Shown one piece after another: positions 33,708 to 42,552 of a DNA stretch of 42,703 bases (position 1 is its first letter; each line of letters opens with the position of its first letter). Position numbers and translations under genes: made by a program. Source of the DNA: an uncultured Prevotellaceae bacterium (lineage in GTDB: Bacteria; Bacteroidota; Bacteroidia; Bacteroidales; Muribaculaceae); assembly GCA_900319525.1 (NCBI GenBank), contig ONOU01000023.1:1-42703 (forward strand), read 5' to 3'. The notes beneath the pieces are model-generated. The model saw nothing but the letters and a program-made list of their open reading frames with translations. It made no database searches and had not been told where the DNA came from.

Positions 33708-35573
33708 TTACTTCATCACCTTAACAGCGCTGGTGGTGCCGTCGGTGTAGGTGGTAACGACGATGGTCATGCCGTTAGCCTCCTGCATCTCCTGGCCAGC
33801 CATGTTGAAGTAGCGTACGCCAGCAACAGCCTTGTCAGCGTTCATCTCGTTAACGTCGGTGTAGTAAGCTACAGCAGCGTAAACGTACATGCTGTTGGTT
33901 GCATTGTCGATAGCAACGCCCATGTTGTAAACGCGACCAGAGGCGTTAGCCAGAACGTAGTTGTTCTCACCCTCGAACAGGGGGTTGTTCAGAGCCTCAC
34001 CAAGAACGGTCAGAGTACCATCCTCAGCAGCACCGTAGCGAACACCGTCAACATATACGTAGTACTCTACGTTGGGACGCATAGCATTGTTCTCCTCCTC
34101 GGTCTTGTTGGGATCATAGGGGAAGGTGCCATAGTCTGCATACTCGAAGCGTACGATACCAGTGTAGTCACCATTGTCGGGCAGGAGCTCCTTCCAAACC
34201 TCATTACCGAACTGGTCGATGGTAACAATCCAGTAGCCGGTCATGTGGGGATCAACGGGGGTTTCACCAGCCTTAGCCTCAACTACGATAGGCTGAACAT
34301 CGGTGGTACCCATCTCCTTACCCTCTTCCTGAGCGGTAGCGTAAACGTAGATGGTCTGATCCTCCTCACCACGAGCGATGGTGTAGGGGTTCTCAACGGG
34401 CTCGTCGTTGACGTACAGAACAACCTCACCCTCACCGGTAGCGGTGATGATGTAAGCGTCGTCGGTAATCTCAACATTGATCACGGGAGCCTCGGTAACC
34501 TCGGGAACAACGGGCTGCTTGCCAGGAATCTCGACGGTAGCCAGAGCATACTCGCTGACTTCCTTACCCTCTTCCTGAGCGGTAGCGCTGAAGCCCATCT
34601 CCTCACCCTCGGGATCCTCGGTGAAGGGAACAACGTAGGTAGCAACACCCTCGCCACGAGCAACCTCAACGTCGTCGTTGTAGAGGATAACGGTACCATT
34701 ACCGGTAGCGGTGATGGTCACGGTCTCGGCCTCATTGTCAACAGTCCAGGTGATCACGGGCTTGTCGGTAACCTCGGGAACGACAACCTTAGCAGGAACA
34801 ACGATGGTAGCAGTAGCGGTCTCGCTGATCTCCTTGCCAGCCTCCTGAGCGGTAGCGGTTACGGTGTAGGTAACTTCCTCCTCAGTCTGCTCGAAGGTGT
34901 AGGGGTTCTCAACCTCCTCACCGTTCACGTACAGCTTAACCTCGCCATTACCGGTAGCGGTTACGGTGAAAGTCTCCTCGTTGTAAGTGATCACGGGAGC
35001 CTCGGTAACCTCGGGAGCAGCACCACCCTCAACGGTTACGTTGCAGACCTTCTCATAAGTCTTGTTCTTCTCGCAGGGAACAACGCCTTCACGATTGTCA
35101 GCACCACAAGCGGGCATGGTCTTAATAGCAATCTGACCACCCTGGAAGTCCTCAGCAACCTCAAAGTACAGGGTCAGGTAGTACTCATAGTCGCCAGCAA
35201 GCCACTTAACGCAACCATAAGTGGTTTTGTCCTCATTGTAGCCAGCATCAGCAATAGCGGTGATCATGTGATCGTAAGGCTCAGTTGCACCATACAGAGG
35301 GGCATCGAATTGAATGGCCCTACCACGGTTGTTGTAGGTAGCAATTGTCCAGTCGTCACCCTTCTCGACGCCAGTACAAGTCAAGCCCTCAGGATAAGTA
35401 AAGTAAACATCCCAAGCACTAACAGCTGCATCGAAATGAGCAGAAACAGCTACTTCGATCTCGGTGCCGAGCTCATCCTGCTTAACCTCAAAGTCGGGAA
35501 TGTAAAGATATTCCTCGGCGCAGAGGCTACCTGCCATCATCAGAGCAGCAAGAGTAAATAAAAATTTCTTCAT
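33708..35573 (-). CDS. Secreted repeat protein, paralogue of the 864-residue protein
   Basis: 621 residues. Signal peptide MKKFLFTLAALMMAGSLCA; then the same cohesin-like N-terminal domain (about 20-165: TEIEVAVSAHFDAAVSAWDV, FTYPEGLTCTGVEKGDDW, GYNEDKTTYGCVKWLAGDYE). Three tandem repeats of about 75-90 residues follow (about 190-435), each beginning VTEAPVI or VTDKPVI and containing ATGNGEV..LYVN and ATAQEEGKE. The tail (GVRYFNMAGQEMQEANGMTI onward) is nearly identical to that of the neighbour, even at DNA level (GTGGTGCCGTCGGTGTAGGT), showing recent duplication or gene conversion. The central region differs entirely, so the two proteins share an export frame with different payloads. Function inferred as surface protein. 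Confidence 0.88.
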   Translation of the reverse strand: MKKFLFTLAALMMAGSLCAEEYLYIPDFEVKQDELGTEIEVAVSAHFDAAVSAWDVYFTYPEGLTCTGVEKGDDWTIATYNNRGRAIQFDAPLYGATEPYDHMITAIADAGYNEDKTTYGCVKWLAGDYEYYLTLYFEVAEDFQGGQIAIKTMPACGADNREGVVPCEKNKTYEKVCNVTVEGGAAPEVTEAPVITYNEETFTVTATGNGEVKLYVNGEEVENPYTFEQTEEEVTYTVTATAQEAGKEISETATATIVVPAKVVVPEVTDKPVITWTVDNEAETVTITATGNGTVILYNDDVEVARGEGVATYVVPFTEDPEGEEMGFSATAQEEGKEVSEYALATVEIPGKQPVVPEVTEAPVINVEITDDAYIITATGEGEVVLYVNDEPVENPYTIARGEEDQTIYVYATAQEEGKEMGTTDVQPIVVEAKAGETPVDPHMTGYWIVTIDQFGNEVWKELLPDNGDYTGIVRFEYADYGTFPYDPNKTEEENNAMRPNVEYYVYVDGVRYGAAEDGTLTVLGEALNNPLFEGENNYVLANASGRVYNMGVAIDNATNSMYVYAAVAYYTDVNEMNADKAVAGVRYFNMAGQEMQEANGMTIVVTTYTDGTTSAVKVMK

Positions 35574-35898
35574 AATGTGAATAAAATTTTAAAAAGTTAA
35601 TAATAAAAAGTTATAAATAATAGTTGTCATTATCGTTTGCATAATCGGTTTAATCTCTTTTCATTCATCAAACAGTTCCGGATTCAACTTCATCATATCT
35701 TCTTGTTCTCATAGTTTGACTGTGTATTCATTTGGAGTCGTTACACATTATATAATAAGGTTCAAGTCCAGGGGCCGAAATATCGATACAGACATCAAGC
35801 CGCTGGCAGGTGTAGCCAGAGCCCCATGACGGTAAATGTGCAACGTGTTCATTTTAAAGTACTTAATAATCACTAGCCAGTAATACTATCATATTGTT
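35574..35898 (-). promoter_or_regulatory. Long structured 5' leader of the 621-residue protein gene
   Basis: The promoter at 35904-35933 predicts a leader of about 325 nucleotides. It contains a stem CTGGC/GCCAG enclosed by GGGGC and GGCCCC, and a short frame MMKLNPELFDE around 35661-35696. It is otherwise AT-rich near the start codon. No longer gene fits in this stretch. Confidence 0.5.
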
Positions 35899-35903
35899 TG
35901 CAG

Positions 35904-35933
35904 CAAAATTACAATATTTTTTTATTCCAGCAA
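35904..35933 (-). promoter_or_regulatory. Promoter of the 621-residue protein gene
   Basis: Minus strand: TTG (35931-35933), 19 bases, TAATTTTG (35904-35911). Confidence 0.6.
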
Positions 35934-35975
35934 AGAAAATGAGATTTTTTTTCAAAAGACAGCAAAAAGTTTTTT

Positions 35976-36210
35976 TATAAACGGCGAATTGGGCGAATTC
36001 GGCGATTCTTTTAAAACGGCGAATTGGGCGAATTTTGCTAATCGGCGAATCGGCTTTTTATAAACGGCGAATTGGGCGGATTCGGCGAATCGGCTTTTTT
36101 ATCAACGGCGAATTGGGCGGATTTTGCGAATCGGCTTTTTTATCAACGGCGAATTTTGCTAATCGGCGAATCGGCTTTTTATAAACGGCGAATTGGGCGA
36201 ATTTTGCTAA
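35976..36210. repeat. Six-unit satellite built on AACGGCGAATTGGGCGAATT
   Basis: Six imperfect units of about 28-48 bases, each beginning (T)AAACGGCGAATT and most continuing GGGCG(A/G)ATT, then TTGCTAATCGGCGAATCGGC and TTTTTTAT. One unit lacks the GGGCGAATT part. The units mix three short modules, so they look assembled by slippage or recombination. An open minus-strand frame through it encodes KKPIRRLAKF-like repeats but has no start signal and is judged non-coding. Confidence 0.85.
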
Positions 36211-36285
36211 GGGGCTGACGCGCTCGGTCAACGCCCCCGCCCTAAAGGGCACCCCCTCTAATCTTAGAGGGGGAGTTTGAGGGGC
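36211..36285. repeat. GGGGCTGACGCGCTC motif and nested GC-rich hairpins
   Basis: After the third copy of GGGGCTGACGCGCTC (36211-36225) come GCCCTAAAGGGC (36239-36250) and a ten-base-pair stem CCCCCTCTAA/TTAGAGGGGG (36252-36273). It lies about 50 bases past the stop of the outer-membrane protein gene and may end its transcript, though no T-run follows on the minus strand. The sequence resembles interspersed repeats of Bacteroidales (from memory). Confidence 0.6.
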
Positions 36286-36322
36286 GCATTCGTTTAATTT
36301 GCTTGATTCGCTGTTGATACGT

Positions 36323-39160
36323 CTAGAAGGGGCGTCGGCCGCCGGGGCCGCCGGGGCCGCCGGGACGTCCGCCGCCGAAGCCGCCAGGTCCACCGCCCCA
36401 ACGGTCGGCGTTGCGGTCCTTGGGCTGCTCACCCTTCTTGAAGGTGTTGAAGCGATAGGTGAAGGTGACCATGCCGTAGCGTCCCAGGGAGTTGTAGATG
36501 ACGTCCTCGATGTAGTCGCCGGTGACGTTGCGGAAGATGTTCTTGCGCTGTCCCAGGATGTCATAGACCGAGATGGTGATGGCGGCCTGCTTGTCGCGCA
36601 GGAACTGGTAGGCGAGCGAGCCGTTCCAGATCCACTGGTCGCTGTTGTAGCCGGCGCTGTAACCGCTGGTGGTGCTGTAGCGCAGGTCGGTGCTGATAAC
36701 CAGGCCGAAGGGCGCCGAGTAGGTGGCGTCGAACATGCCACCCCAGGTGTGGATATCGCGGTTGCTGGCCGTGGTGACAGAGGTGGAGGTGGTCTGATAG
36801 CTGTAACGGGGTCGCAACTCGATGTCAAACACGCTGTTGCGGAAGGCCAGACCGGGCGAATAGTTGATCATCCAGGTGTTGCTGCGGTTCTCGACGCCGT
36901 TGGTGACACCCTTGGTCACCCCGTAACGGGTGAACATGTGGCTGGTGAAGTACCATACCTTGGTGGGGCCGAAGGGGAAGCTGAGCATGTTCATCGCCAT
37001 GGCGCTCCACACGCCGCCCACGTTGGTATAACTGGTGTAGCGGGCACCGGTCTGCTCGTCGGTGGTGATTGTCGAGACGATGCTGTTCTGGGCAAAATCC
37101 ACATTGGCCATGGCCATGATGCTGCGCTGTGCGCCCTGTGCAAAGTCGCCGAAGCGCAGGTTGATGTTGTGGTTGAAGGTGGGCTTCAACTCGGGGTTAC
37201 CGGTCACGACGTTGAGCGGGTTGCTCTCGTCGGCCACGGGCTGCAACTGTGCGATGCTGGGCTGCTGGGCGCGCATGCGGTAGTGGAAGTTGAGGTTGCG
37301 CGTGTCGGAGAACTTGTAGCGGAAACGGGCGTAAGGAGCCACCGACCAGGCCCATCGCTCGGCAATGTCGCGTGCGCTGTTGATGAGGTCACGGCTCTTG
37401 GACATGGCGCTGTTGACACTGATGCCCACGTTGAGGTTATAGGCCTTGCGCACCTGGCGGAAGCCCGCGCTGAACTCCTGGTTGAAGAACGTGTTGCGGA
37501 AGCTGTTGGACAGGGATTCGTTCCAGACGCTGTCGGTGATGGTGCCGCCGGGCCAGATGCCGCTGCGCTCGTTGTCATATACCATCTTGTCGCTGGTGGT
37601 GAAACGGTAACTGCCGCGGTAGGAGAACTCGAGGAAACGGGCGTTCTTGACGTCACCGATGGGCTCGGTCCACGAGATGCGCCCCGTGACGCTGTGGGTC
37701 TTGCGGCGGTTGTTGGCGGTCTGGTCGATAAGCTGGTTCCTGTCAGGCAGGAGGTAGTAGGTGTTGTCGGTATAGGTGTCGGCATCCTCGCGCACATTGC
37801 TGTAGTTGTAATTCAGCATCAAGGACTGGCTGCGTCCCGGATGGCTGGCCACCTTGTGGTTATAGATCAGGCGCGTGCCCCACTCGTAGCTCTTGCCGTC
37901 GTTGAGGAAGTTGCTCAAGCTGCGGTTGACGGCGGTCATGGCCGCGTCGCCGGCACGTGTCATGGACGTGTCGCCGCGCTCGCTCTTGTTGAAGTTGAAC
38001 GAGAAGTTAGGCCTGATTTCCAGGGTGTTGTTGCTGTCCACCTCCCACTTGACGCGGAAGTCACCGCGCAGGTTGTGCCCCTTGTCGCGTGCGGCGGTAT
38101 TGGCATCGTAGTAGCTGACCGAGTCGGTCAACAGGTTCTGCCGCGCCGTGCTGGTGCGGGTATCGCGGTCGCTGTGGCTGTACATGATGTCACCACCCAC
38201 GCGGAAGTGCTCGTCCTCCTTGCTGCCGACGTTGAAGTTGATGCCCGCATACTGGGACGTGGTCACACCACGGTCGCCGCCGAAGCGCTGGAAGCGCCCC
38301 GCAGCGCCGTCGCCGAAGCCCAGATTGTTGGTATTGTTGCCACCGCCCAGGATGGTGAACTGGTTACCGTCGCGGAAGTGGTTGATCATCACATTGCCCG
38401 CATAGCGGTCGTCGGTGCCGTAGCCCGCATTGACCGTCCCAAACCAGCCGTTGTTCATGCCCTTCTTGACCGTGAGGTTGATGACCGTCTCGTCCTCGCC
38501 ATCGTCCACGCCAGTGAGTCGCGCCAGGTCGCTCTTGCGGTCGATGACCTGGAGCTTATTGATCATCTCGGCCGGGATGTTCTTGCTGGCCACCGTGGGG
38601 TCGTCGCTGAAGAACTCCTTGCCATCGATGAGGATCTTTTTCACCTCCTTGCCGTTGGCCGTGATCTTGCCGTCGGAGCCCACCTCGACGCCCGGCAGTC
38701 GCTTGAGCAGGTCCTCGACCACGGCATTGGCCTGGGTCTTGTAGGTGTCGGCATTGAACTCGATGGTGTCCTCCTTGACCGTGATGGGGCTCTTGACGCC
38801 CACAACGACGGCCTCCTTGAGCATGATGGTGTTAGGGTCCATCTTGACCACGCCGATGTTGACATCGCGTCCGTCCTCGCCGACGGTCACATGCTTGATG
38901 ACATCATTGTAGCCCAGGTAGGAAAAGCGCAGCAGGTACTTGCCCGGCTTGACGCCCTTGATATTGAACACGCCGTTGAGGTCGGTTGTCGTTCCCTTGA
39001 CCATGGTGCTGTCCTTGGTTGCCTTGAGCAGCTTGACGGTCGCCTCGATGAGCTCGGTGGTGTCCTGCGAGTCAACCAGCATACCATTGATGACGGCAGC
39101 CTGTGACGCAAGCGTCAAGGAGCAGCAGAATACGATCAGGATTGAAAGTATCTTTTTCAT
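36323..39160 (-). CDS. Outer-membrane beta-barrel protein, TonB-receptor-like (OMP_b-brl type)
   Basis: 945 residues from the ATG at 39158-39160 (MKKILSILIVFCCSLTLASQ, a signal peptide); a longer in-frame start is unlikely. A carboxypeptidase-regulatory-like domain follows (about 23-105; GTTTDLNGVFNIKGVKPGKY, FSYLGYNDV), then a plug-like domain (about 115-230; VVEDLLKRLPGVEVGSDGKI, ILIDGKEFFSDDP, IPAEMINKLQVIDR) and a large barrel. The C-terminus is a Gly/Pro-rich tail (RWGGGPGGFGGGRPGGPGGP) after the last strand, unusual because barrels normally end in an aromatic residue. No SusD partner or TonB box is evident. The cargo is unknown. It is a single gene with its own promoter. Confidence 0.92.
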   Translation of the reverse strand: MKKILSILIVFCCSLTLASQAAVINGMLVDSQDTTELIEATVKLLKATKDSTMVKGTTTDLNGVFNIKGVKPGKYLLRFSYLGYNDVIKHVTVGEDGRDVNIGVVKMDPNTIMLKEAVVVGVKSPITVKEDTIEFNADTYKTQANAVVEDLLKRLPGVEVGSDGKITANGKEVKKILIDGKEFFSDDPTVASKNIPAEMINKLQVIDRKSDLARLTGVDDGEDETVINLTVKKGMNNGWFGTVNAGYGTDDRYAGNVMINHFRDGNQFTILGGGNNTNNLGFGDGAAGRFQRFGGDRGVTTSQYAGINFNVGSKEDEHFRVGGDIMYSHSDRDTRTSTARQNLLTDSVSYYDANTAARDKGHNLRGDFRVKWEVDSNNTLEIRPNFSFNFNKSERGDTSMTRAGDAAMTAVNRSLSNFLNDGKSYEWGTRLIYNHKVASHPGRSQSLMLNYNYSNVREDADTYTDNTYYLLPDRNQLIDQTANNRRKTHSVTGRISWTEPIGDVKNARFLEFSYRGSYRFTTSDKMVYDNERSGIWPGGTITDSVWNESLSNSFRNTFFNQEFSAGFRQVRKAYNLNVGISVNSAMSKSRDLINSARDIAERWAWSVAPYARFRYKFSDTRNLNFHYRMRAQQPSIAQLQPVADESNPLNVVTGNPELKPTFNHNINLRFGDFAQGAQRSIMAMANVDFAQNSIVSTITTDEQTGARYTSYTNVGGVWSAMAMNMLSFPFGPTKVWYFTSHMFTRYGVTKGVTNGVENRSNTWMINYSPGLAFRNSVFDIELRPRYSYQTTSTSVTTASNRDIHTWGGMFDATYSAPFGLVISTDLRYSTTSGYSAGYNSDQWIWNGSLAYQFLRDKQAAITISVYDILGQRKNIFRNVTGDYIEDVIYNSLGRYGMVTFTYRFNTFKKGEQPKDRNADRWGGGPGGFGGGRPGGPGGPGGRRPF

Positions 39161-39216
39161 GTTAATATCGTGTGGTAAATAATATATTAATGTATATAAT
39201 GTGATCAATGACTGCG

Positions 39217-39248
39217 CAAAGTTAGTCTAAAACGATAAAACGGAACAA
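39217..39248 (-). promoter_or_regulatory. Promoter of the outer-membrane protein gene
   Basis: Minus strand: TTG (39246-39248), 21 bases, TAACTTTG (39217-39224), about 55 bases before the chosen ATG. Confidence 0.55.
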
Positions 39249-39310
39249 ATAAATTCGATAATCCCACACTTTTTATAGACGAACAAAACTTTTTATCAAT
39301 GACTTCCTGC

Positions 39311-39413
39311 CGCCCCTAGCGGGGCTTGGTAATGTGTCCTGGCTATTGCAGGGGTTTCACTCGGCTTCGCCTCGTTACACCCCTGCCTATACCCTGGTCG
39401 CCCCTATCGGGGC
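39311..39413. repeat. Palindrome-bounded structured repeat, copy 3
   Basis: 103 bases bounded by CGCCCCTAGCGGGGC and CGCCCCTATCGGGGC (one change breaks the second palindrome). Inner stem GCAGGGGT/ACCCCTGC. It is followed by TTCCCGGACAATAAT, a tail also found after copy 2 and in the short inverted-repeat element. It occupies the gap between two divergent genes. Confidence 0.8.
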
Positions 39414-39499
39414 TGTTCCCGGACAATAATTAAAAAACTGTTTAGGGTCAACAGCTATATCGTTTTTAAACTTTTTATCAAGCGCCAAAGGGATAAAAT

Positions 39500-39530
39500 T
39501 TGGTGTTTCGGGCAAATGATAGTATATTTG
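39500..39530 (+). promoter_or_regulatory. Promoter of the saccharopine dehydrogenase-family gene
   Basis: TTG (39500-39502), 20 bases, TATATTTG (39523-39530), about 32 bases before the ATG at 39563. It supports that start over an in-frame ATG at 39500. Confidence 0.65.
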
Positions 39531-39562
39531 CAGGAAGTAACGAAATAGAAGATAGACCAGTT

Positions 39563-40759
<1,197 letters not shown>

Positions 40760-40778
40760 TTGACAAGAATTCAAGAAA

Positions 40779-40822
40779 GTCTAGATGATCTAGTTAAACT
40801 AGATTGTCTAGACTGTTTTTTT
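40779..40822 (+). terminator. Rho-independent terminator after the CASDH-like gene
   Basis: AGTCTAGA...TCTAGTT pairs with AACTAGA...TCTAGACT through a three-base internal loop, followed by GTTTTTTT. It ends exactly at the converging Nudix gene's stop. Confidence 0.85.
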
Positions 40823-41219
40823 AGGGGAATTGTTCTATCAGGCGGGCGTCGGCGGCACACCAGTCGAGCGACGGCAGTTCATTCCACGGGAGCCAGCAGA
40901 AGGCGGCGTGCTCGCGCATCAGGAAGTGGTGCGTAGGGGCCGTGCAGCGATAGGCGGCCAGGGTGATGGTGAAATCGGGGTAGTCGTGAGTGACGGTGGC
41001 AAGCAGCTCGCGCACCTCGACGTCGAGGTCCATCTCCTCGAGCAACTCGCGGTGCAAAGCCTGCTGGGGTGTCTCACCCGGCTCGATTTTGCCGCCAGGG
41101 AACTCCCACAGGTGGCTGGTGTAGCTGTAACGGGTGGTGCCGCGTTGCATGCACAGCACCTTGCCGTCCACCTCGATGACGGCGGCCACCACATGATAAT
41201 GCTTGCGTGGCGAGGTCAT
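40821..41219 (-). CDS. Nudix hydrolase, MutT-like
   Basis: 132 residues from the ATG at 41217-41219 (MTSPRKHYHVVAAVIEVDGK); upstream in-frame ATGs lie inside the rhodanese gene. The Nudix box is GKIEPGETPQQALHRELLEE followed by MDLDV, with Asp in place of the usual Gly of EExGU. Small MutT enzymes of this type remove 8-oxo-dGTP or CTP-derived damaged nucleotides; the WEFPGGKIE start and WLPWNELPSLDW end fit that group. Its start overlaps the rhodanese stop by ATGA. Confidence 0.93.
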   Translation of the reverse strand: MTSPRKHYHVVAAVIEVDGKVLCMQRGTTRYSYTSHLWEFPGGKIEPGETPQQALHRELLEEMDLDVEVRELLATVTHDYPDFTITLAAYRCTAPTHHFLMREHAAFCWLPWNELPSLDWCAADARLIEQFP

Positions 41220-41638
41220 TTCACCAGAGCTTTTCCGGCATCCTGCCATGCCATGACGCCACCGGCAAGGTTGGTCACTTGACAGCCTTGGGCCGAGAGC
41301 AGGTTGGCAGCGCGCGCGCTGCGTCGTCCGCTGCGGCAATAGACGGCGACAGGACGCTGCTTGTCGAGGTGCGCCATCGCCTGCTCGACAAACGTGCTGT
41401 CGTTCACGTCGATGAGCGTGGCACCGGCAATGTGTCCCTCGTCAAATTCATCGCGGGAGCGCACGTCGAGCAGTTGCACAGCGGGATTGGCAATAAAGGT
41501 CTGGAACTCATCGACACCCACGCTGGCAAAGGCGGTCAGCGCCTTACTGTTGCTTGCCCCCTTGCTCAAAGCCCTAGCACACGATATCGCAATAATCGCC
41601 ACAATGGCCAGCAGTAGCAGTGACTTGATATTAATCAT
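41216..41638 (-). CDS. Membrane-anchored or lipidated single-domain rhodanese
   Basis: About 140 residues from the ATG at 41636-41638 (MINIKSLLLLAIVAII); another ATG three codons upstream is possible. The hydrophobic start runs into AISCARAL, which could be a lipobox. The rhodanese domain has LLDVRSRDEFDEGHIAGATL and the active-site loop VYCRSGRRSA, with Cys104 counted from the upstream ATG. Rhodaneses move sulfane sulfur, for example from thiosulfate; the partner is unknown. It is translationally coupled to the Nudix gene. A -7-like box, TACATTTG on the minus strand, lies at 41689-41696. Confidence 0.92.
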   Translation of the reverse strand: MINIKSLLLLAIVAIIAISCARALSKGASNSKALTAFASVGVDEFQTFIANPAVQLLDVRSRDEFDEGHIAGATLIDVNDSTFVEQAMAHLDKQRPVAVYCRSGRRSARAANLLSAQGCQVTNLAGGVMAWQDAGKALVK

Positions 41639-41714
41639 GAGTAACATATAGATGATATCTTTACATTAAATAATATGTTTTTGGAGCACAAATGTAGTCA
41701 TTTTTTCGCAACGA

Positions 41715-41729
41715 GCCCACTGAGTGGGC
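41715..41729. promoter_or_regulatory. 15-base palindrome between divergent genes
   Basis: GCCCACTGAGTGGGC sits between the start regions of the rhodanese gene and the gene at 41831. With a one-base centre it is better explained as an operator than as a hairpin. No regulator can be named. Confidence 0.35.
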
Positions 41730-41755
41730 CATGATTGGAAGGAAACGTGAATTAT

Positions 41756-41788
41756 TTGCCATAAGATAGAAAAAAAGTAGTATTTTTG
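41756..41788 (+). promoter_or_regulatory. Promoter of the 239-residue outer-membrane-like protein gene
   Basis: TTG (41756-41758), 22 bases, TATTTTTG (41781-41788), about 42 bases before the ATG. The spacer is slightly long. Confidence 0.5.
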
Positions 41789-41830
41789 TACCGAATTTGG
41801 CACAACAGTCCATATTATTGAACACGCAAC

Positions 41831-42550
41831 ATGATTAAATTGAAACGTTTTATTCTGCTATTGCTGTTCCCCATGGTGATGAGCACCGCTATGGCTCAAT
41901 ACTATAGCGGGGAGCACACTCGTGACGGAGAGAACAAGAACGAAATTTCCCTCTCATTGACCACTGGCAAGAACATCATTACCGGTCCTTGCATCGGCAA
42001 CACCGTGCACTACAAGCATTACTTCAACGACCACTGGAGTATTGACGGCGGCGCCAACATGAAGTACACCAAGGAGCTGTACGGCTTCAAGGCCAAGGGC
42101 GAGTACCACTTCAAGGTCAAGTCGTTCCACATGTTTGCCTCGGCCGAATACATGTTCAACCACTATCACCGTTTCAACACCAACGAGAACGTGGGGAACA
42201 TGTCAGTCCGGTTTGAGCGCGGTTACTGGGACATCACCCTGGGCGGCTCGCTGATCGGCTACAACATGATGGGTGACCACTACACCGAGCCGCTGACGCT
42301 CACCTTTGGCGCCCATGCCACACTGCGGCCGCGCACCCATCGCTGGAACGTGGGCCTGCTGTTCCGCAACTATGACGACTTCTACTACGAGAACTGGAAC
42401 ATCAACTGGGGTTTGGACTTCTACTACCGTTTTTCGCCCCGGTTCAAGCTCTTCGGGGAGTTTGACATCCGCCCCGCCGGCTCGATGAGCCAGCTGGCGA
42501 GCAAGTATGAGACAATAGGCAAGGTTGGTTTAATCTATCGATGGAAATAA
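41831..42550 (+). CDS. Outer-membrane beta-barrel-like protein of unknown function
   Basis: 239 residues. Signal peptide MIKLKRFILLLLFPMVMSTA then MAQYYSGEH. The body alternates hydrophobic and polar residues with many aromatics (HYKHYFNDHWSIDGGANMKY, GEYHFKVKSFHMFASAEYMF, NINWGLDFYYRFSPRFKLFG) and ends VGLIYRWK, all signs of an 8-12 strand barrel. No family is recognised. The next lipoprotein gene starts two bases after its stop, so the two are an operon and may form a pair at the outer membrane. Confidence 0.85.
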   Translation: MIKLKRFILLLLFPMVMSTAMAQYYSGEHTRDGENKNEISLSLTTGKNIITGPCIGNTVHYKHYFNDHWSIDGGANMKYTKELYGFKAKGEYHFKVKSFHMFASAEYMFNHYHRFNTNENVGNMSVRFERGYWDITLGGSLIGYNMMGDHYTEPLTLTFGAHATLRPRTHRWNVGLLFRNYDDFYYENWNINWGLDFYYRFSPRFKLFGEFDIRPAGSMSQLASKYETIGKVGLIYRWK

Positions 42551-42552
42551 CA

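Noticed and set aside
35976-36210. A CRISPR array
   Set aside because: The units lack a constant repeat with unique spacers of fixed length; the whole unit repeats and no cas gene is present.
36058-36300. A minus-strand frame through the satellite encoding KKPIRRLAKF-like repeats
   Set aside because: It follows from the repeat period being partly in frame; there is no start codon or promoter, and it runs on from a shadow frame of the outer-membrane protein gene.
36299-39106. A 935-codon open frame on the plus strand opposite the outer-membrane protein gene
   Set aside because: It mirrors the codon bias of the real gene; the product is Val/Ala/His-rich low-complexity sequence with no domain, and the minus-strand gene has clear plug and barrel motifs.
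39500-39562. A 21-residue N-terminal extension of the CASDH-like protein
   Set aside because: The in-frame ATG at 39500 lies within the -33 element, so it would not be transcribed; the Rossmann start directly follows the ATG at 39563.
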